DNA of 64,000 nucleotides, taken from contig NZ_JAJKLK010000001.1 of assembly GCF_020982545.1 (NCBI RefSeq), forward strand, positions 372,001 to 436,000. The letters run 5' to 3'. Shown here piece after piece: positions 25,933-34,261 of this stretch; positions within the stretch are counted from its first letter, which is position 1, and each line of letters begins with the position of its first letter. Position numbers and translations under genes: made by a program. The notes under the pieces were generated by a model, which was given only the letters and a program-made list of their open reading frames with translations, ran no database searches and was not told the DNA's origin. Source of the DNA: Streptomyces sp. MNU76 (GTDB lineage: Bacteria > Actinomycetota > Actinomycetes > Streptomycetales > Streptomycetaceae).

Positions 25933-26834
25933 AGCGCCGCGACCTCCTCGGCGGTCGGGAACGAGACCTGCGCCCCGGCTTTCGTGACGGCGGCGGCCCC
26001 CACCCGGGCCGCGTACGCGGCGGCCTCGGCAGATTCCGCGCCCGCCCCCAGCCGCCACGCCAGCGCCGCCGTGAACGCGTCCCCGGCACCCGTGGTGTCC
26101 ACGGCGTCCACCTTCACAGCCGCCACCCGCGCACTCCCCTCGGTGGTCGCGACCAGAGCCCCCTCCGCGCCCAGCGTCACGACCACCGAACGCGGCCCGA
26201 GCGCCAGCAGCGCCCGCGCCCAGTCCTCCGGCGACGGTGACCCCGCGAGCTCGCCCCCGACGATGACCCGGGCCTCGTGCTCGTTGACGATCAGCGGATC
26301 ACAGGCGGCCAGCACCTCCGCGGGCAACTCCCGCGGCGGCGACGGGTTCAGGACGAAACGGGTCCCCTCCGGAAGCCGCCGGACGACCTCCACGACCGTC
26401 TCCAACGGGATCTCCAACTGCGCGGAGACGACCCGGGACGCGCGCAGCAGGCCCTCCGCCGCGCGCACGTCCCCGGGGGTCAGCTTCCCGTTGGCGCCGG
26501 GCGACACCACGATGCTGTTGTCGCCCGACGGATCCACCGTGATCAGCGCGACCCCGGTGGGCGCCCCGCCGACCAGCACCCCGGCCGTGTCGACCCCGGC
26601 CGCCCGCTGCGAGTCCAGCAGCAGGCGTCCGTTGCCGTCGTCGCCGACCCGCGCCAGCAGCGCCGTACGCGCCCCGAGCCGGGCCGCCGCCACCGCCTGG
26701 TTGGCGCCCTTGCCGCCGGGGTGGACGGCCAGGTCGGAGCCGAGCACGGTCTCCCCGGCCCCCGGCCGCCGCTCGACACCGATCACCAGGTCGGCGTTGG
26801 CCGATCCCACGACCAGCAGGTCGTAGTCGTACAT
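25929..26834 (-). CDS. rbsK: Ribokinase
   Basis: The 301-residue PfkB-family kinase has the N-terminal GSANADLVIGVERRPGAGET, the PfkB GGKGANQAVAAARLGA signature (~41-56) and the C-terminal DTTGAGDAFTAALAW (~245-259) with the catalytic Asp. It phosphorylates ribose on O5. ATG 26834 has AAGGAG upstream. It is separated from rbsCB by a 128-nt interval made largely of a minisatellite, unlike the overlaps elsewhere in the operon. Confidence 0.96.
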   Translation of the reverse strand: MYDYDLLVVGSANADLVIGVERRPGAGETVLGSDLAVHPGGKGANQAVAAARLGARTALLARVGDDGNGRLLLDSQRAAGVDTAGVLVGGAPTGVALITVDPSGDNSIVVSPGANGKLTPGDVRAAEGLLRASRVVSAQLEIPLETVVEVVRRLPEGTRFVLNPSPPRELPAEVLAACDPLIVNEHEARVIVGGELAGSPSPEDWARALLALGPRSVVVTLGAEGALVATTEGSARVAAVKVDAVDTTGAGDAFTAALAWRLGAGAESAEAAAYAARVGAAAVTKAGAQVSFPTAEEVAAL

Positions 26835-26859
26835 GCGTGCTCCTTCGTGCGTCCTCGTG

Positions 26860-26983
26860 GTCAACCGCTGAACCGACCGCCGCCGTCAGCCGCCGAACGC
26901 GGCCCCGGCCGTCGGCCGCCGAACCGGCCCTCGCCGTCAACCGCTGAACCAGCCCTTCGCCGTCAGCCGCTGAACTCGGCCAC
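26860..26983. repeat. Five-copy minisatellite at the 3' end of rbsCB
   Basis: Units of 25-26 nt starting at 26860, 26885, 26911, 26936 and 26962 share the pattern GTCANCCGCYGAAC. The fifth unit is the coding end of rbsCB (Ala-Glu-Phe-Ser-Gly-stop on the minus strand); the other four are non-coding copies of it, most retaining the in-frame stop. The array fills the gap between rbsCB and rbsK. Confidence 0.85.
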
Positions 26984-28924
26984 GTTCTCCGACGTGACCA
27001 CCTTCACCGGCACCATCACCGACTTCTCGACCTTCTCGCCCTTGGCGGCCTCGACGGCGTTGCGCACCGCGATCCTGCCGAGTTCCGCGGGCTGCTGCGC
27101 CACCGACGCGTACAGCGTGCCCGCCTCGACGGCCTTCAGCCCGTCGGCGGTGCCGTCGAAACCGATGACCTGGACCGACTTCCCGGCCTTGGCACCGAGC
27201 GCCTTGATCGCGCCGAGCGCCATCTCGTCGTTCTCCGCGAAGACACCGTCGACGTCGGGGTTGGCCTGGAGCAGGTTCGTCATCACGTCGAGGCCCTTGG
27301 TGCGGTCCCAGTCGGCGGGCTGCTTGGCGAGGACCTTGATGCCCGGGTAGGCCTTCAGCCCCTCGGCGAAGCCGGCGCCGCGCTCCCGGCTGGCGGAGGT
27401 GCCCGCCTGACCCTGGAGGATGACGATCTCGCCCTTGCCGCCCAGCTTCTCGGCGAGCGACTTGGCAGCCAGCTTCCCGCCGCCGACGTTGTCGGAGGCC
27501 ACGAGCGCGGCCGTGTTCGCGCCGTTCACAGCGCGGTCGACGGCCACCAGCGGGATGTCCGCCTTGTTGACGGCCTTGGCCGCCGGGGTCACCGCGTCGG
27601 AGTCCACCGGGTTCACGATGATCGTGCCGAGGCCCTCACTGGTGAAGTTCTGCAGCTGGTTGGCCTGCTGCGAGGCGTCGTTCTGCGCGTCCGTGACCGA
27701 CAGGTCCACACCCAGCTTCTTCGCCTCGTCCTGGGCGCCCGCCCGGATCTGCACGAAGAAGGGGTTGTTGAGCGTCGACAGCGACAGCCCGATCTTCTCG
27801 CTCTTCGCCGCCGAGGACCCGGTGTGCAGGAACGAGGTCGCTCCCACGACCGCCGCCGCGACCACCGCGGCCAGCACGTACGTCACCGCCTGCTTCTTCC
27901 GGTCCCCGGAGCCGCCCGCACCGGCCGCCACCGGGGTCGCCCCCGCCTTCCGCCGCACCGTGTCCAGCAGCACCGCCAGCGCGATCACCACACCGATGAC
28001 GACCTGCTGCCAGAAGGCGGACACGGACAGCAGGTTGAGGCCGTTCCTGAGCACCGCCAGGATCAGCGCGCCGATCAGCGTCCCCGACGCCTTGCCCGTA
28101 CCGCCGGCCAGCGAGGCACCGCCGATGACGACCGCCGCGATCGCGTCCAGCTCGTAGCCCTGCGCGGCCTGCGGCTGCGCGGAGGAGAGCCGGGAGGCGA
28201 GCACGATGCCCGCGGCGGCGGCGAACAGGCCGGACAGCGCGTAGATGACGAGCTTCTGCCGCTTCACCCGCAGCCCGGAGAGGCGGGCGGCCTCCTCGTT
28301 GCCACCGATCGCGTACATGGCACGCCCGATGTACGTACGCCCGAGGATCACGGCCGTGACGACCCCGAGGACCAGCATCACCAGGACCGGCACCGGGAGC
28401 CAGCCGCCCAGGTTGTCACCGAGGTGCGACACCGACTCCGGGAACGCGATCGGGCTGCCCTGTGAGATCACCAGCGACAGACCGCGCCCCACCGACAGCA
28501 TGGCGAGCGTCGCGATGAACGGCGGCAGCTTCCCGTACGAGATGAGGAAGCCGTTGACGAGACCGCACGCGATGCCGGTGACGATCGCGAGGGTCACGGC
28601 TATCGGGACCGGCACGCCCTCCGAGGTCGCGCTCCAGGCCAGGACGGTGGCCGACAGCGCCGCCACCGAACCGACCGACAGGTCGATGCCCGCCGAGACG
28701 ATCACGAAGGTCACACCGAACGCGAGGATCGCGGTGACGGCGGCCTGGACACCGATGTTGAGCAGGTTGTCGGCCGTCAGGAAGTCGCCGGACAGCACCG
28801 ACATCCCGACGACGAGGACGATCAGCGCGGTCAGCGCGCCGTTGTCGAGCAGGAGCCGGCGCAGCCCCGATGCTCCCGAGGCGCCACTCGCGCCCGTCGT
28901 GCTCTTGAGCGTGTCAGCGGCCAT
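26963..28924 (-). CDS. Ribose ABC transporter permease fused to binding protein (RbsC-RbsB)
   Basis: The 653-residue polypeptide has residues ~1-335 as an RbsC/AraH-type permease (FGVTFVIVSAGIDLSVGSVA; AIAAVVIGGASLAGGTGKAS), then an extra helix (VTYVLAAVVAAAVVGATSFL, ~350-369). Residues ~378-653 are a periplasmic-binding-protein type I domain (IGLSLSTLNNPFFVQIRAGA; GTIIVNPVDSDAV; DGVFAENDEMALGAI; VIGFDGTADGLKAVEAG). No separate rbsB exists in the operon, so the binding domain is tethered outside the membrane by its own helix. It overlaps rbsA by 11 nt. The fusion is one continuous frame. Confidence 0.95.
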   Translation of the reverse strand: MAADTLKSTTGASGASGASGLRRLLLDNGALTALIVLVVGMSVLSGDFLTADNLLNIGVQAAVTAILAFGVTFVIVSAGIDLSVGSVAALSATVLAWSATSEGVPVPIAVTLAIVTGIACGLVNGFLISYGKLPPFIATLAMLSVGRGLSLVISQGSPIAFPESVSHLGDNLGGWLPVPVLVMLVLGVVTAVILGRTYIGRAMYAIGGNEEAARLSGLRVKRQKLVIYALSGLFAAAAGIVLASRLSSAQPQAAQGYELDAIAAVVIGGASLAGGTGKASGTLIGALILAVLRNGLNLLSVSAFWQQVVIGVVIALAVLLDTVRRKAGATPVAAGAGGSGDRKKQAVTYVLAAVVAAAVVGATSFLHTGSSAAKSEKIGLSLSTLNNPFFVQIRAGAQDEAKKLGVDLSVTDAQNDASQQANQLQNFTSEGLGTIIVNPVDSDAVTPAAKAVNKADIPLVAVDRAVNGANTAALVASDNVGGGKLAAKSLAEKLGGKGEIVILQGQAGTSASRERGAGFAEGLKAYPGIKVLAKQPADWDRTKGLDVMTNLLQANPDVDGVFAENDEMALGAIKALGAKAGKSVQVIGFDGTADGLKAVEAGTLYASVAQQPAELGRIAVRNAVEAAKGEKVEKSVMVPVKVVTSENVAEFSG

Positions 28925-30443
28925 CGGGGGCCTCCGTTTCCGTCGCAGGGGTGGTGGGGTGGGAGACGGCGAGTGCCATCACCGCGTCCTGGGTGGCCTC
29001 GGCGGCGGGCAGTTCACCCGCGATCCGCCCCTGGGCCATGACCAGCACCCGATCGCTCATACCGAGCACCTCGGGCAGGTCACTGGAGATCATCAGCACG
29101 GCGGCACCGGCGGCCGTCAGCTCGTTGATCAGTTCGTAGATCTCGACCTTCGCGCCGACGTCGATCCCACGCGTCGGCTCGTCGAGGATCAGCACCTTGG
29201 TGTTAGCCAGCAGCCACTTGCCGATGACGACCTTCTGCTGGTTGCCGCCCGAGAGGGTGCGGACGTGCTGGTGCAGCCCGGCCATCCGCACCCCGAGCCG
29301 CTCGGCGACCCCGGCCGCGTTCGCCCGCTGCCCCTTGAGGTCGACGAACCCGCCCCGGGTCGCGCCCCGCAGCGTCACCAGGCCGAGGTTCTCCTCCACG
29401 GACGCGTCCAGCACCAGCCCCTGGCCCTTGCGGTCCTCGGGCACGAGCCCGATCCCGGCGGCCATGGCGGCGACCACGTCGTCCTTGGGCACCGCGGAGC
29501 CACCGACCCGCACGGCCCCGTCGTCGTACGGATCGGCGCCGAACACGGCCCGCACGACCTCCGTACGCCCGGCCCCGACGAGCCCCGCGATGCCGACGAC
29601 CTCACCGGCCCGCACCTCGAAGCTGACGTCGTGGAAGACGCCGTCCCGCGTGAGTCCCTCGACGACGAGCAACGCCTCGCCGGAGTCCGCCCGCTCCCTC
29701 GGGTACTGCTGCTCGATCGACCGCCCGACCATGAGGCGTACGAGCTCGTCCTGCGGGGTGGTGGCGGACACCTGCCCGACGCTCTTCCCGTCCCGGATGA
29801 CGGTCACGCGATCCCCCAGGGCGGCGATCTCCTCCAGGTGATGGGTGATGAAGACGATCCCGACCCCGTCCTCGCGGAGCCGTCGCACGATGGCGAAGAG
29901 CCTCTCGACCTCCTCGGTCGTCAGCACGGCGGTCGGCTCGTCCATGATCAGCACACGTGCGTCGAGGCTCAACGCCTTGGCGATCTCGACCATCTGCAGC
30001 CGGGCGATCCCGAGTTCACGCACGCGCGCGCGTGGCGAGACGTTGACCCCCACCCGCTCCAGCAGCTCGGCGGCGTCGGCCTCCATCCGCTTCCGGTCGA
30101 TCATCCCGAAGCGGCGCGGCTGCCGTCCCAGGAAGATGTTCTCGGCGACGGTCAGATCGGGCACCAGGTTGAACTCCTGGTAGATGGTGGCGATCCCGAG
30201 CCGCTCGGAGTCCTGCGCACCATGGATGCGCACCTCCTCGCCGGCTGCCAGGATCCGCCCCGCGTCGGGCGTGTGGGCGCCGGAGAGCATCTTGATGAGC
30301 GTGCTCTTGCCCGCGCCGTTCTCACCGAGCAGAACGTGCACCTCGCCCCGGCGCAGATCGAAGTCGACGCCGTCCAGCGCGACGACACCGGGGAAGGTCT
30401 TGCGGATGCCTTCGATGCGCAGCAACTCGTCCGGGTCGCTCAC
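28914..30443 (-). CDS. rbsA: Ribose ABC transporter ATP-binding protein
   Basis: The 509-residue protein contains two ABC domains. The first has GENGAGKST and MDEPTAVLT; the second has the degenerate Walker A GLVGAGRTEV usual for RbsA-type proteins and an intact signature LSGGNQQKVVIGKWL, LDEPTRGIDVG. GTG 30443 overlaps the rbsR stop as GTGA; a longer upstream reading would run through rbsR and is rejected. It energises import with the RbsC-RbsB fusion. Confidence 0.95.
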   Translation of the reverse strand: MSDPDELLRIEGIRKTFPGVVALDGVDFDLRRGEVHVLLGENGAGKSTLIKMLSGAHTPDAGRILAAGEEVRIHGAQDSERLGIATIYQEFNLVPDLTVAENIFLGRQPRRFGMIDRKRMEADAAELLERVGVNVSPRARVRELGIARLQMVEIAKALSLDARVLIMDEPTAVLTTEEVERLFAIVRRLREDGVGIVFITHHLEEIAALGDRVTVIRDGKSVGQVSATTPQDELVRLMVGRSIEQQYPRERADSGEALLVVEGLTRDGVFHDVSFEVRAGEVVGIAGLVGAGRTEVVRAVFGADPYDDGAVRVGGSAVPKDDVVAAMAAGIGLVPEDRKGQGLVLDASVEENLGLVTLRGATRGGFVDLKGQRANAAGVAERLGVRMAGLHQHVRTLSGGNQQKVVIGKWLLANTKVLILDEPTRGIDVGAKVEIYELINELTAAGAAVLMISSDLPEVLGMSDRVLVMAQGRIAGELPAAEATQDAVMALAVSHPTTPATETEAPDGR

Positions 30444-31456
30444 GACGTGCTCCTGTTCTGTGCGTGTTCCTCGCCGCACGAGAGGCGTACGACGAGATGG
30501 GCGGGGAGGGTGACGGACTGCGGGAGCCGCCCCTCGATACGGTCGACCAGCGCGCGCACGGCGGCCCGCCCCAGCTCGCCCGTCGGCTGGGCCACCGCCG
30601 TGATCGGCGGATCGGTGTGCACGAACCACGGGATGTCGTCGAAGGCGGCCAGCCCGACGTCCTCCGGAACCCGCATCCCGCGCGCGCGGACGGCGTCCAG
30701 CGCACCGAGCGCCATCAGGTTGTCGGCGGCGAAGACGACCTGCGGCGGCTCGGCCAGATCGAGGAACCCCTCCATCACCCGCCGCCCGCTCTCGGCCTGG
30801 AAGTCGCCCTGCCCTATGTAGGCGTCCGGCAGTGGCAGCCCGTGCTCGGCGAGCGCCTCCCGGAAGACCTCGACCCGCTCCCGGCCGGTCGTGGTCGCGG
30901 CCGGCCCGGCGATGATCGCGAGCCGCCGGTGCCCGAGCCCGTACAGATGAGCGACGAGATCCCGTACGGCCGCGCGCCCGTCCGCCCGCACCACCGGCAC
31001 GTCCACGCCCGGGATCCACCGGTCCACGAACACCATCGGCGTCCCGGCCCGCACGGCGTCCAGCATCAACGGCGAACCACCGTCGGTCGGCGACACGAGC
31101 AGCCCGTCGATCCGCCGGTCGAGCAGATTCCGCACATGGTGATCCTGAAGCTCGGGCCGCTCGTCGGCGTTCCCGATGATCACGCTGTACCCGAGCGCCC
31201 GCGCCTCTTCCTCGACGGACCGCGCCAGCTCGGTGAAGTACGGATTCATCACGTCACTGATGACCAGCCCGAGGGTGTGGGTCTGATCCGTACGCAACGA
31301 CCGCGCGACGGCGTTCGGCCGGTACCCCAGCGTCTCGACGGCGGCCAGCACCCGCGCCCGCGCCTCCGCACTGACCGACGGATGGTCGTTGAGCACCCGG
31401 GACACGGTGGCGACGGACACCCCCGCCTCGGCCGCGACATCCTTGATGCTCGCCAT
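30440..31456 (-). CDS. rbsR: LacI-family ribose operon regulator
   Basis: The 338-residue protein starts MASIKDVAAEAGVSVATVSR with a LacI helix-turn-helix and hinge (ARSLRTDQTHTLGLVISDVM). A ribose-binding-protein-like effector domain follows (PMVFVDRWIPGVDVP, VFAADNLMALGALDAVRARG). It is the first gene of the operon it presumably controls and its stop overlaps the rbsA start. Two identical operator-like repeats lie just upstream. A deleted copy of this gene is found at 34262-34464. Confidence 0.93.
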   Translation of the reverse strand: MASIKDVAAEAGVSVATVSRVLNDHPSVSAEARARVLAAVETLGYRPNAVARSLRTDQTHTLGLVISDVMNPYFTELARSVEEEARALGYSVIIGNADERPELQDHHVRNLLDRRIDGLLVSPTDGGSPLMLDAVRAGTPMVFVDRWIPGVDVPVVRADGRAAVRDLVAHLYGLGHRRLAIIAGPAATTTGRERVEVFREALAEHGLPLPDAYIGQGDFQAESGRRVMEGFLDLAEPPQVVFAADNLMALGALDAVRARGMRVPEDVGLAAFDDIPWFVHTDPPITAVAQPTGELGRAAVRALVDRIEGRLPQSVTLPAHLVVRLSCGEEHAQNRSTS

Positions 31457-31474
31457 CGCCGGCCCACCTCCTCG

Positions 31475-31521
31475 TGGAATCGATTACATCGATGTGTACG
31501 GGAGGATTGGAATCGATTACA
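31475..31521. promoter_or_regulatory. Tandem RbsR operator candidates
   Basis: TGGAATCGATTACA occurs twice, at 31475-31488 and 31508-31521, exactly 33 bp (about three helical turns) apart. Each has the central palindrome AATCGATT. They lie 19 and 52 nt upstream of rbsR, a typical place for LacI-family operators. Confidence 0.8.
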
Positions 31522-31645
31522 CGAGGGTGGGGCAAGAGTCCGACAGTGGCCGAAATTCAATCGTGACCGAGAGGTGTGACCAGGGTGCGGGCGCCGCGAC
31601 CAACTGGGCTCGGTGGCGGAGGGGGCGTCGAATGCCTCCCGTCAA

Positions 31646-31662
31646 TAACAAGACTTTTGTTA
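31646..31662. promoter_or_regulatory. Palindrome upstream of the VapB-like antitoxin gene
   Basis: TAACAA-N5-TTGTTA (31646-31651 and 31657-31662) lies 10 nt before the antitoxin ATG in an AT-rich patch that is unusual for this window. Autorepression by the antitoxin-toxin complex is the usual arrangement. There is no ribosome site between it and ATG 31673, so the message may be leaderless. Confidence 0.55.
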
Positions 31663-31672
31663 ATGTAGTCCC

Positions 31673-31951
31673 ATGGCTGCCACTCTCGACCCCGTTCCCG
31701 GAGAGGGCCCGGTCCGTCCGATCTCCGTCTCCCTTCATGAAGGCACGATCGCCGCTCTCAAGGCGCGCACCGGCAGGCGAGGCATGTCCGCCTACGTCGA
31801 AGCCCTCATCCAACGCCAACTCGAACGGGAGCGGCTGCGCGAACTCATCGAAGACGCGGAGGCCGAGCACGGGCCGGTGGACCAGGCGGCGGTCGAGGCC
31901 AAGAGGGCGCTCCTGCGCGGTGACGCGGCCGACTCGGCGGACGCCGCGTGA
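31673..31951 (+). CDS. VapB-like antitoxin
   Basis: The 92-residue protein has RPISVSLHEGTIAALKARTG then MSAYVEALIQRQLERERLRE, a ribbon-helix-helix-like N-terminal half, and an acidic C-terminal tail (IEDAEAEHGPVDQAAVEAKR) of the kind that wraps the toxin. It overlaps the PIN-domain toxin gene by 4 nt (GTGA), the classic antitoxin-first layout. Start ATG 31673 has no Shine-Dalgarno. Confidence 0.8.
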   Translation: MAATLDPVPGEGPVRPISVSLHEGTIAALKARTGRRGMSAYVEALIQRQLERERLRELIEDAEAEHGPVDQAAVEAKRALLRGDAADSADAA

Positions 31952-32340
31952 GTGGCACGCTCGTTCTGGACGGCGAAGGTCTGTCCAAGCTCGTACGCCG
32001 CACACCCGAGCTCACCGAATGGCTCGCCGCCGCGGAGGCCGAGGACATCCGGGTCGTCGCCAGCTCAGTCACCCTCGTCGAAGCCCGCGACCCCAGAACC
32101 AACCAGGCCCGCTTCGACCACGCGGCCTCCCGCGTGAACATCGCCCCGCCCACCGAAGCGATCGCCCGCCACGCGAGCAAGCTGCTGGCCGCCGCCGGAC
32201 TCCATGGCCACAAGTACGCCCTGGATGCCATCGTCGCCGCCACCGCACTCGCCTCACCCGCCCCGGTCACCATCCTGACCCCGGATCCCGAGGACCTCCG
32301 CATGCTGTGCGGCCCCGACGTACGCGTGATCAAGGTGTGA
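31948..32340 (+). CDS. VapC-like PIN-domain toxin
   Basis: The 130-residue protein has the PIN layout: N-terminal LVLDGEGLSKLV (first Asp), internal VVASSVTLVEARD (Glu) and HKYALDAIVAATAL (third acidic residue), ending TILTPDPEDLRMLCG (fourth Asp). PIN toxins of VapBC systems are Mg-dependent RNases acting on tRNA or rRNA. GTG start overlaps the antitoxin stop. All four acidic positions appear intact, so it should be active and need its antitoxin. Confidence 0.82.
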   Translation: MSGTLVLDGEGLSKLVRRTPELTEWLAAAEAEDIRVVASSVTLVEARDPRTNQARFDHAASRVNIAPPTEAIARHASKLLAAAGLHGHKYALDAIVAATALASPAPVTILTPDPEDLRMLCGPDVRVIKV

Positions 32341-32580
32341 CACCGCGAAGCCCGGCCTTCACCCGGCTCCGACTCGGTCCCCCGGCACAGATCCACCTGG
32401 GTCGGCTCCGGTTTCATCGCCCACGTGGCTTCGCGGGCTGATCGGCCGACCCAGCCATGCGGCCGTCTCGCGTTCGACCAGGGAGGCACCGGTGATCGCT
32501 CGCCGACGCCCCTGGGCGGACGCGATCAGCTCATCGCCTGCGTCGTGGGCTGGCGCCGCTCCGTGGGGCGCGGTTTCTGA
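32341..32580. other. Non-coding interval after vapC
   Basis: No gene is supported. A 10-bp inverted repeat (CCGCGAAGCC at 32343-32352, complement at 32427-32436) with a long loop follows the vapC stop and could act as a weak terminator. Confidence 0.3.
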
Positions 32581-32766
32581 TCAAGCGGACGGGGACAGCT
32601 GTTCCCGCACCCATCCGGGATCGGGGTTGGTGTGCGGTCGGCCCGCCACGACGACGGTCGGCACGGTCTCGTTGCCGTCATTGGCCGCCCTCACCACGGC
32701 GGCCCCTGCCGGGTCATGCCAGATGTTGACCCAGTGCGCAGATCGGAGTCGGCGACCGCGGCACAT
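32581..32766 (-). pseudogene. Fragment of a glutaredoxin/mycoredoxin-like protein
   Basis: On the minus strand the frame reads RLRSAHWVNIWHDPAGAAVV, RAANDGNETVPTVVVAGRPH and TNPDPGWVREQL before the stop at 32581. This is the C-terminal half of the membrane-linked glutaredoxins of Streptomyces (conserved ETVPTVVV and NPDPxWVRE). The N-terminal membrane region and the redox CxxC are missing, so it cannot be functional. Confidence 0.75.
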
Positions 32767-32774
32767 CGCGGGCC

Positions 32775-33059
32775 CAGCCGGCCCGGCGCGTCGAGCTCTC
32801 CGAAGCGGATCACGTCACCATGCGCGTCATCCCCTTCGATCTGGACGGCTTTGCCAGTGCCGCGGGCACGATGACGTACGTGGGCGGACCCCTGCCCAAG
32901 CTGGACACGGTGGTCCGCGATGCGCTTCACGGCTCGGCCTTCATCGATTCCGACGCCCAGCTCAACATCTACCGAACGAGTTTTCGTAAGGTGGAGGACG
33001 CGTCACTCGACCCTGGACGGTCGCGTGAGTTCATTCACAGACTGGCGAAGGAGCTGTGA
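32775..33059 (+). pseudogene. C-terminal fragment of an XRE-DUF5753 regulator
   Basis: The frame RRVELSEADHVTMRVIPFDL, then GGPLPKLDTVVRDALHGSAF and SRKV-like end to FIHRLAKEL, is the C-terminal end of DUF5753 (typical VRVIPF, LDTV and YRT motifs). The HTH and most of DUF5753 are absent upstream. Its stop overlaps the start of a DUF397 gene exactly as in intact WhiJ/BldB pairs. An ORF of 79 codons from ATG 32820 could still be translated but would lack the DNA-binding domain. Confidence 0.75.
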
Positions 33060-33313
33060 AGAACCCCATGGACAACTGGCGGAAGTCGTCCTACTCGGGC
33101 CCCGGAGACGGCAACGAGTGCGTGGAGATCGCGACGAGCCCCACCCACATAGCCGTCCGCGATTCAAAGACCCCCACCACCCGCACCCTCACCTTCCTCG
33201 CCCCCTCCTTCACCGCGTTCATCAGTGCCCTCAAGTCCTCGCGGACGGCAGCTTCGCCGCCGACACCTTCGGGGATCCACCGGTGCGGTCCGCCACCACG
33301 CGGGCCGTCGTAG
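33056..33313 (+). CDS. DUF397 protein next to a truncated regulator
   Basis: The 85-residue product carries the DUF397 core (WRKSSYSGPGDGNECVEIAT; IAVRDSKTP; LTFLAPSFTAFISAL). After that it runs on ~26 residues longer than the usual end, with a Pro/Arg-rich tail, suggesting loss of the normal stop. GTG 33056 overlaps the preceding fragment as GTGA; an internal ATG at 33068 is also possible. Its partner regulator is truncated, so this is probably an orphan. Confidence 0.8.
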   Translation: MKNPMDNWRKSSYSGPGDGNECVEIATSPTHIAVRDSKTPTTRTLTFLAPSFTAFISALKSSRTAASPPTPSGIHRCGPPPRGPS

Positions 33314-33391
33314 CGCGGCGCGGCGCCCCGCAGGCGCCCAGGCGAGATGGGCCGCCAGCCGGAGCGGACGGCCCATCGGGCAGGGCATGAG

Positions 33392-33424
33392 GCCTGACGG
33401 CGGGCTCAGCGAATGCCGTCAGGC
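33392..33424. terminator. Hairpin between the DUF397 and RTX-like genes
   Basis: GCCTGACGGC (33392-33401) pairs perfectly with GCCGTCAGGC (33415-33424) across a 13-nt loop. It sits between two convergent genes and may terminate both. Confidence 0.6.
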
Positions 33425-33465
33425 GCTGTCACATGCGCGGGCTCGGACCGGCCGAAGGCCCCAGG

Positions 33466-34101
33466 TCAGGACTCGCAGCCGATCTCCTGGTCTCCGGAGT
33501 CCGACGTGCAGCTGTCGCTGCCGTCCCCTCCCTGGGCGGAGTCGCCCGGAGCCTGATCGACGTTGTCCAGGATGTCGTTGCCCGCCCCGCCGCTCAGAAG
33601 GTCGACGCCCGGTCCCCCGACGAGGACATCGGCGCCGCTGCCGCTCAACAGGGTGTCCCGTCCTTCTCCGCCCGCGATGGACTGACGGCCGGTGGCGTCC
33701 TGGGCGTACACCGTGTCGTTGCCCGGTCCGGCGTCGATCGAGGCACGCAGGCCGGTTCTCTGGGCGATGGTGTCCTGCTGGTCGCCGGCCACGACGAGGA
33801 TCGTCCGGGTGCCGGCCGGGCAGGAGACGGAACCGTCACTGTTGGGCGTGCACCCCACCCCCGCGGAAGTGGACGCCCCGGTGTCGATGACGGTGACGGT
33901 GCTGCCGGACGGGTTGATGAAGATCCTGTTCCTCTCCCCGGCCGCCGCGTTGACGAAGATGAACGCGTCGTTGGCCTGCACCACCGTCGCGCTTGCCTGC
34001 ACCGCCCCCGTCGCGGCAGACGCCGGGCCGGTGGACACCAGCAGCGCGGCACCCGCTGCCGCCGCTGCCGCCTGTAATCCCCTGCGGGTTGACATAGCCA
34101 T
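33466..34101 (-). CDS. Secreted RTX-like (hemolysin-type Ca-binding repeat) protein
   Basis: The 211-residue protein has a signal peptide (GLQAAAAAAGAALLVSTGPA, cleavage near ASAAT, ~residue 30). Its C-terminal half carries glycine-aspartate nonapeptide repeats: GGEGRDTLLSGSGADVLVGG and GVDLLSGGAGNDIL. These bind calcium and fold into a beta roll outside the cell. ATG 34101 has AGGAG upstream. Four C-terminal cysteines (CTSDSGDQEIGC and two earlier) may form disulfides. No catalytic domain is seen. Confidence 0.82.
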   Translation of the reverse strand: MAMSTRRGLQAAAAAAGAALLVSTGPASAATGAVQASATVVQANDAFIFVNAAAGERNRIFINPSGSTVTVIDTGASTSAGVGCTPNSDGSVSCPAGTRTILVVAGDQQDTIAQRTGLRASIDAGPGNDTVYAQDATGRQSIAGGEGRDTLLSGSGADVLVGGPGVDLLSGGAGNDILDNVDQAPGDSAQGGDGSDSCTSDSGDQEIGCES

Positions 34102-34261
34102 GCTGCTCCTGTCGTTGGAACGCTCGTGCCGACCGCTGGTCGAAGCGGCGGCGCATGGGTTCAGCGTCCGCGCCGGGCGGTGAAGGGACATGGGGGACGA
34201 GCCCCCAGTTATGCGCGTCCCCCGACGCTGCCCGCTTCGCGTCGTCGCACCGTCCTGCGGA

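Noticed and set aside
32492..32989. A 165-codon open frame over the mycoredoxin and DUF5753 fragments
   Set aside because: The conserved residues are in other frames or on the other strand; this frame has no recognisable content.
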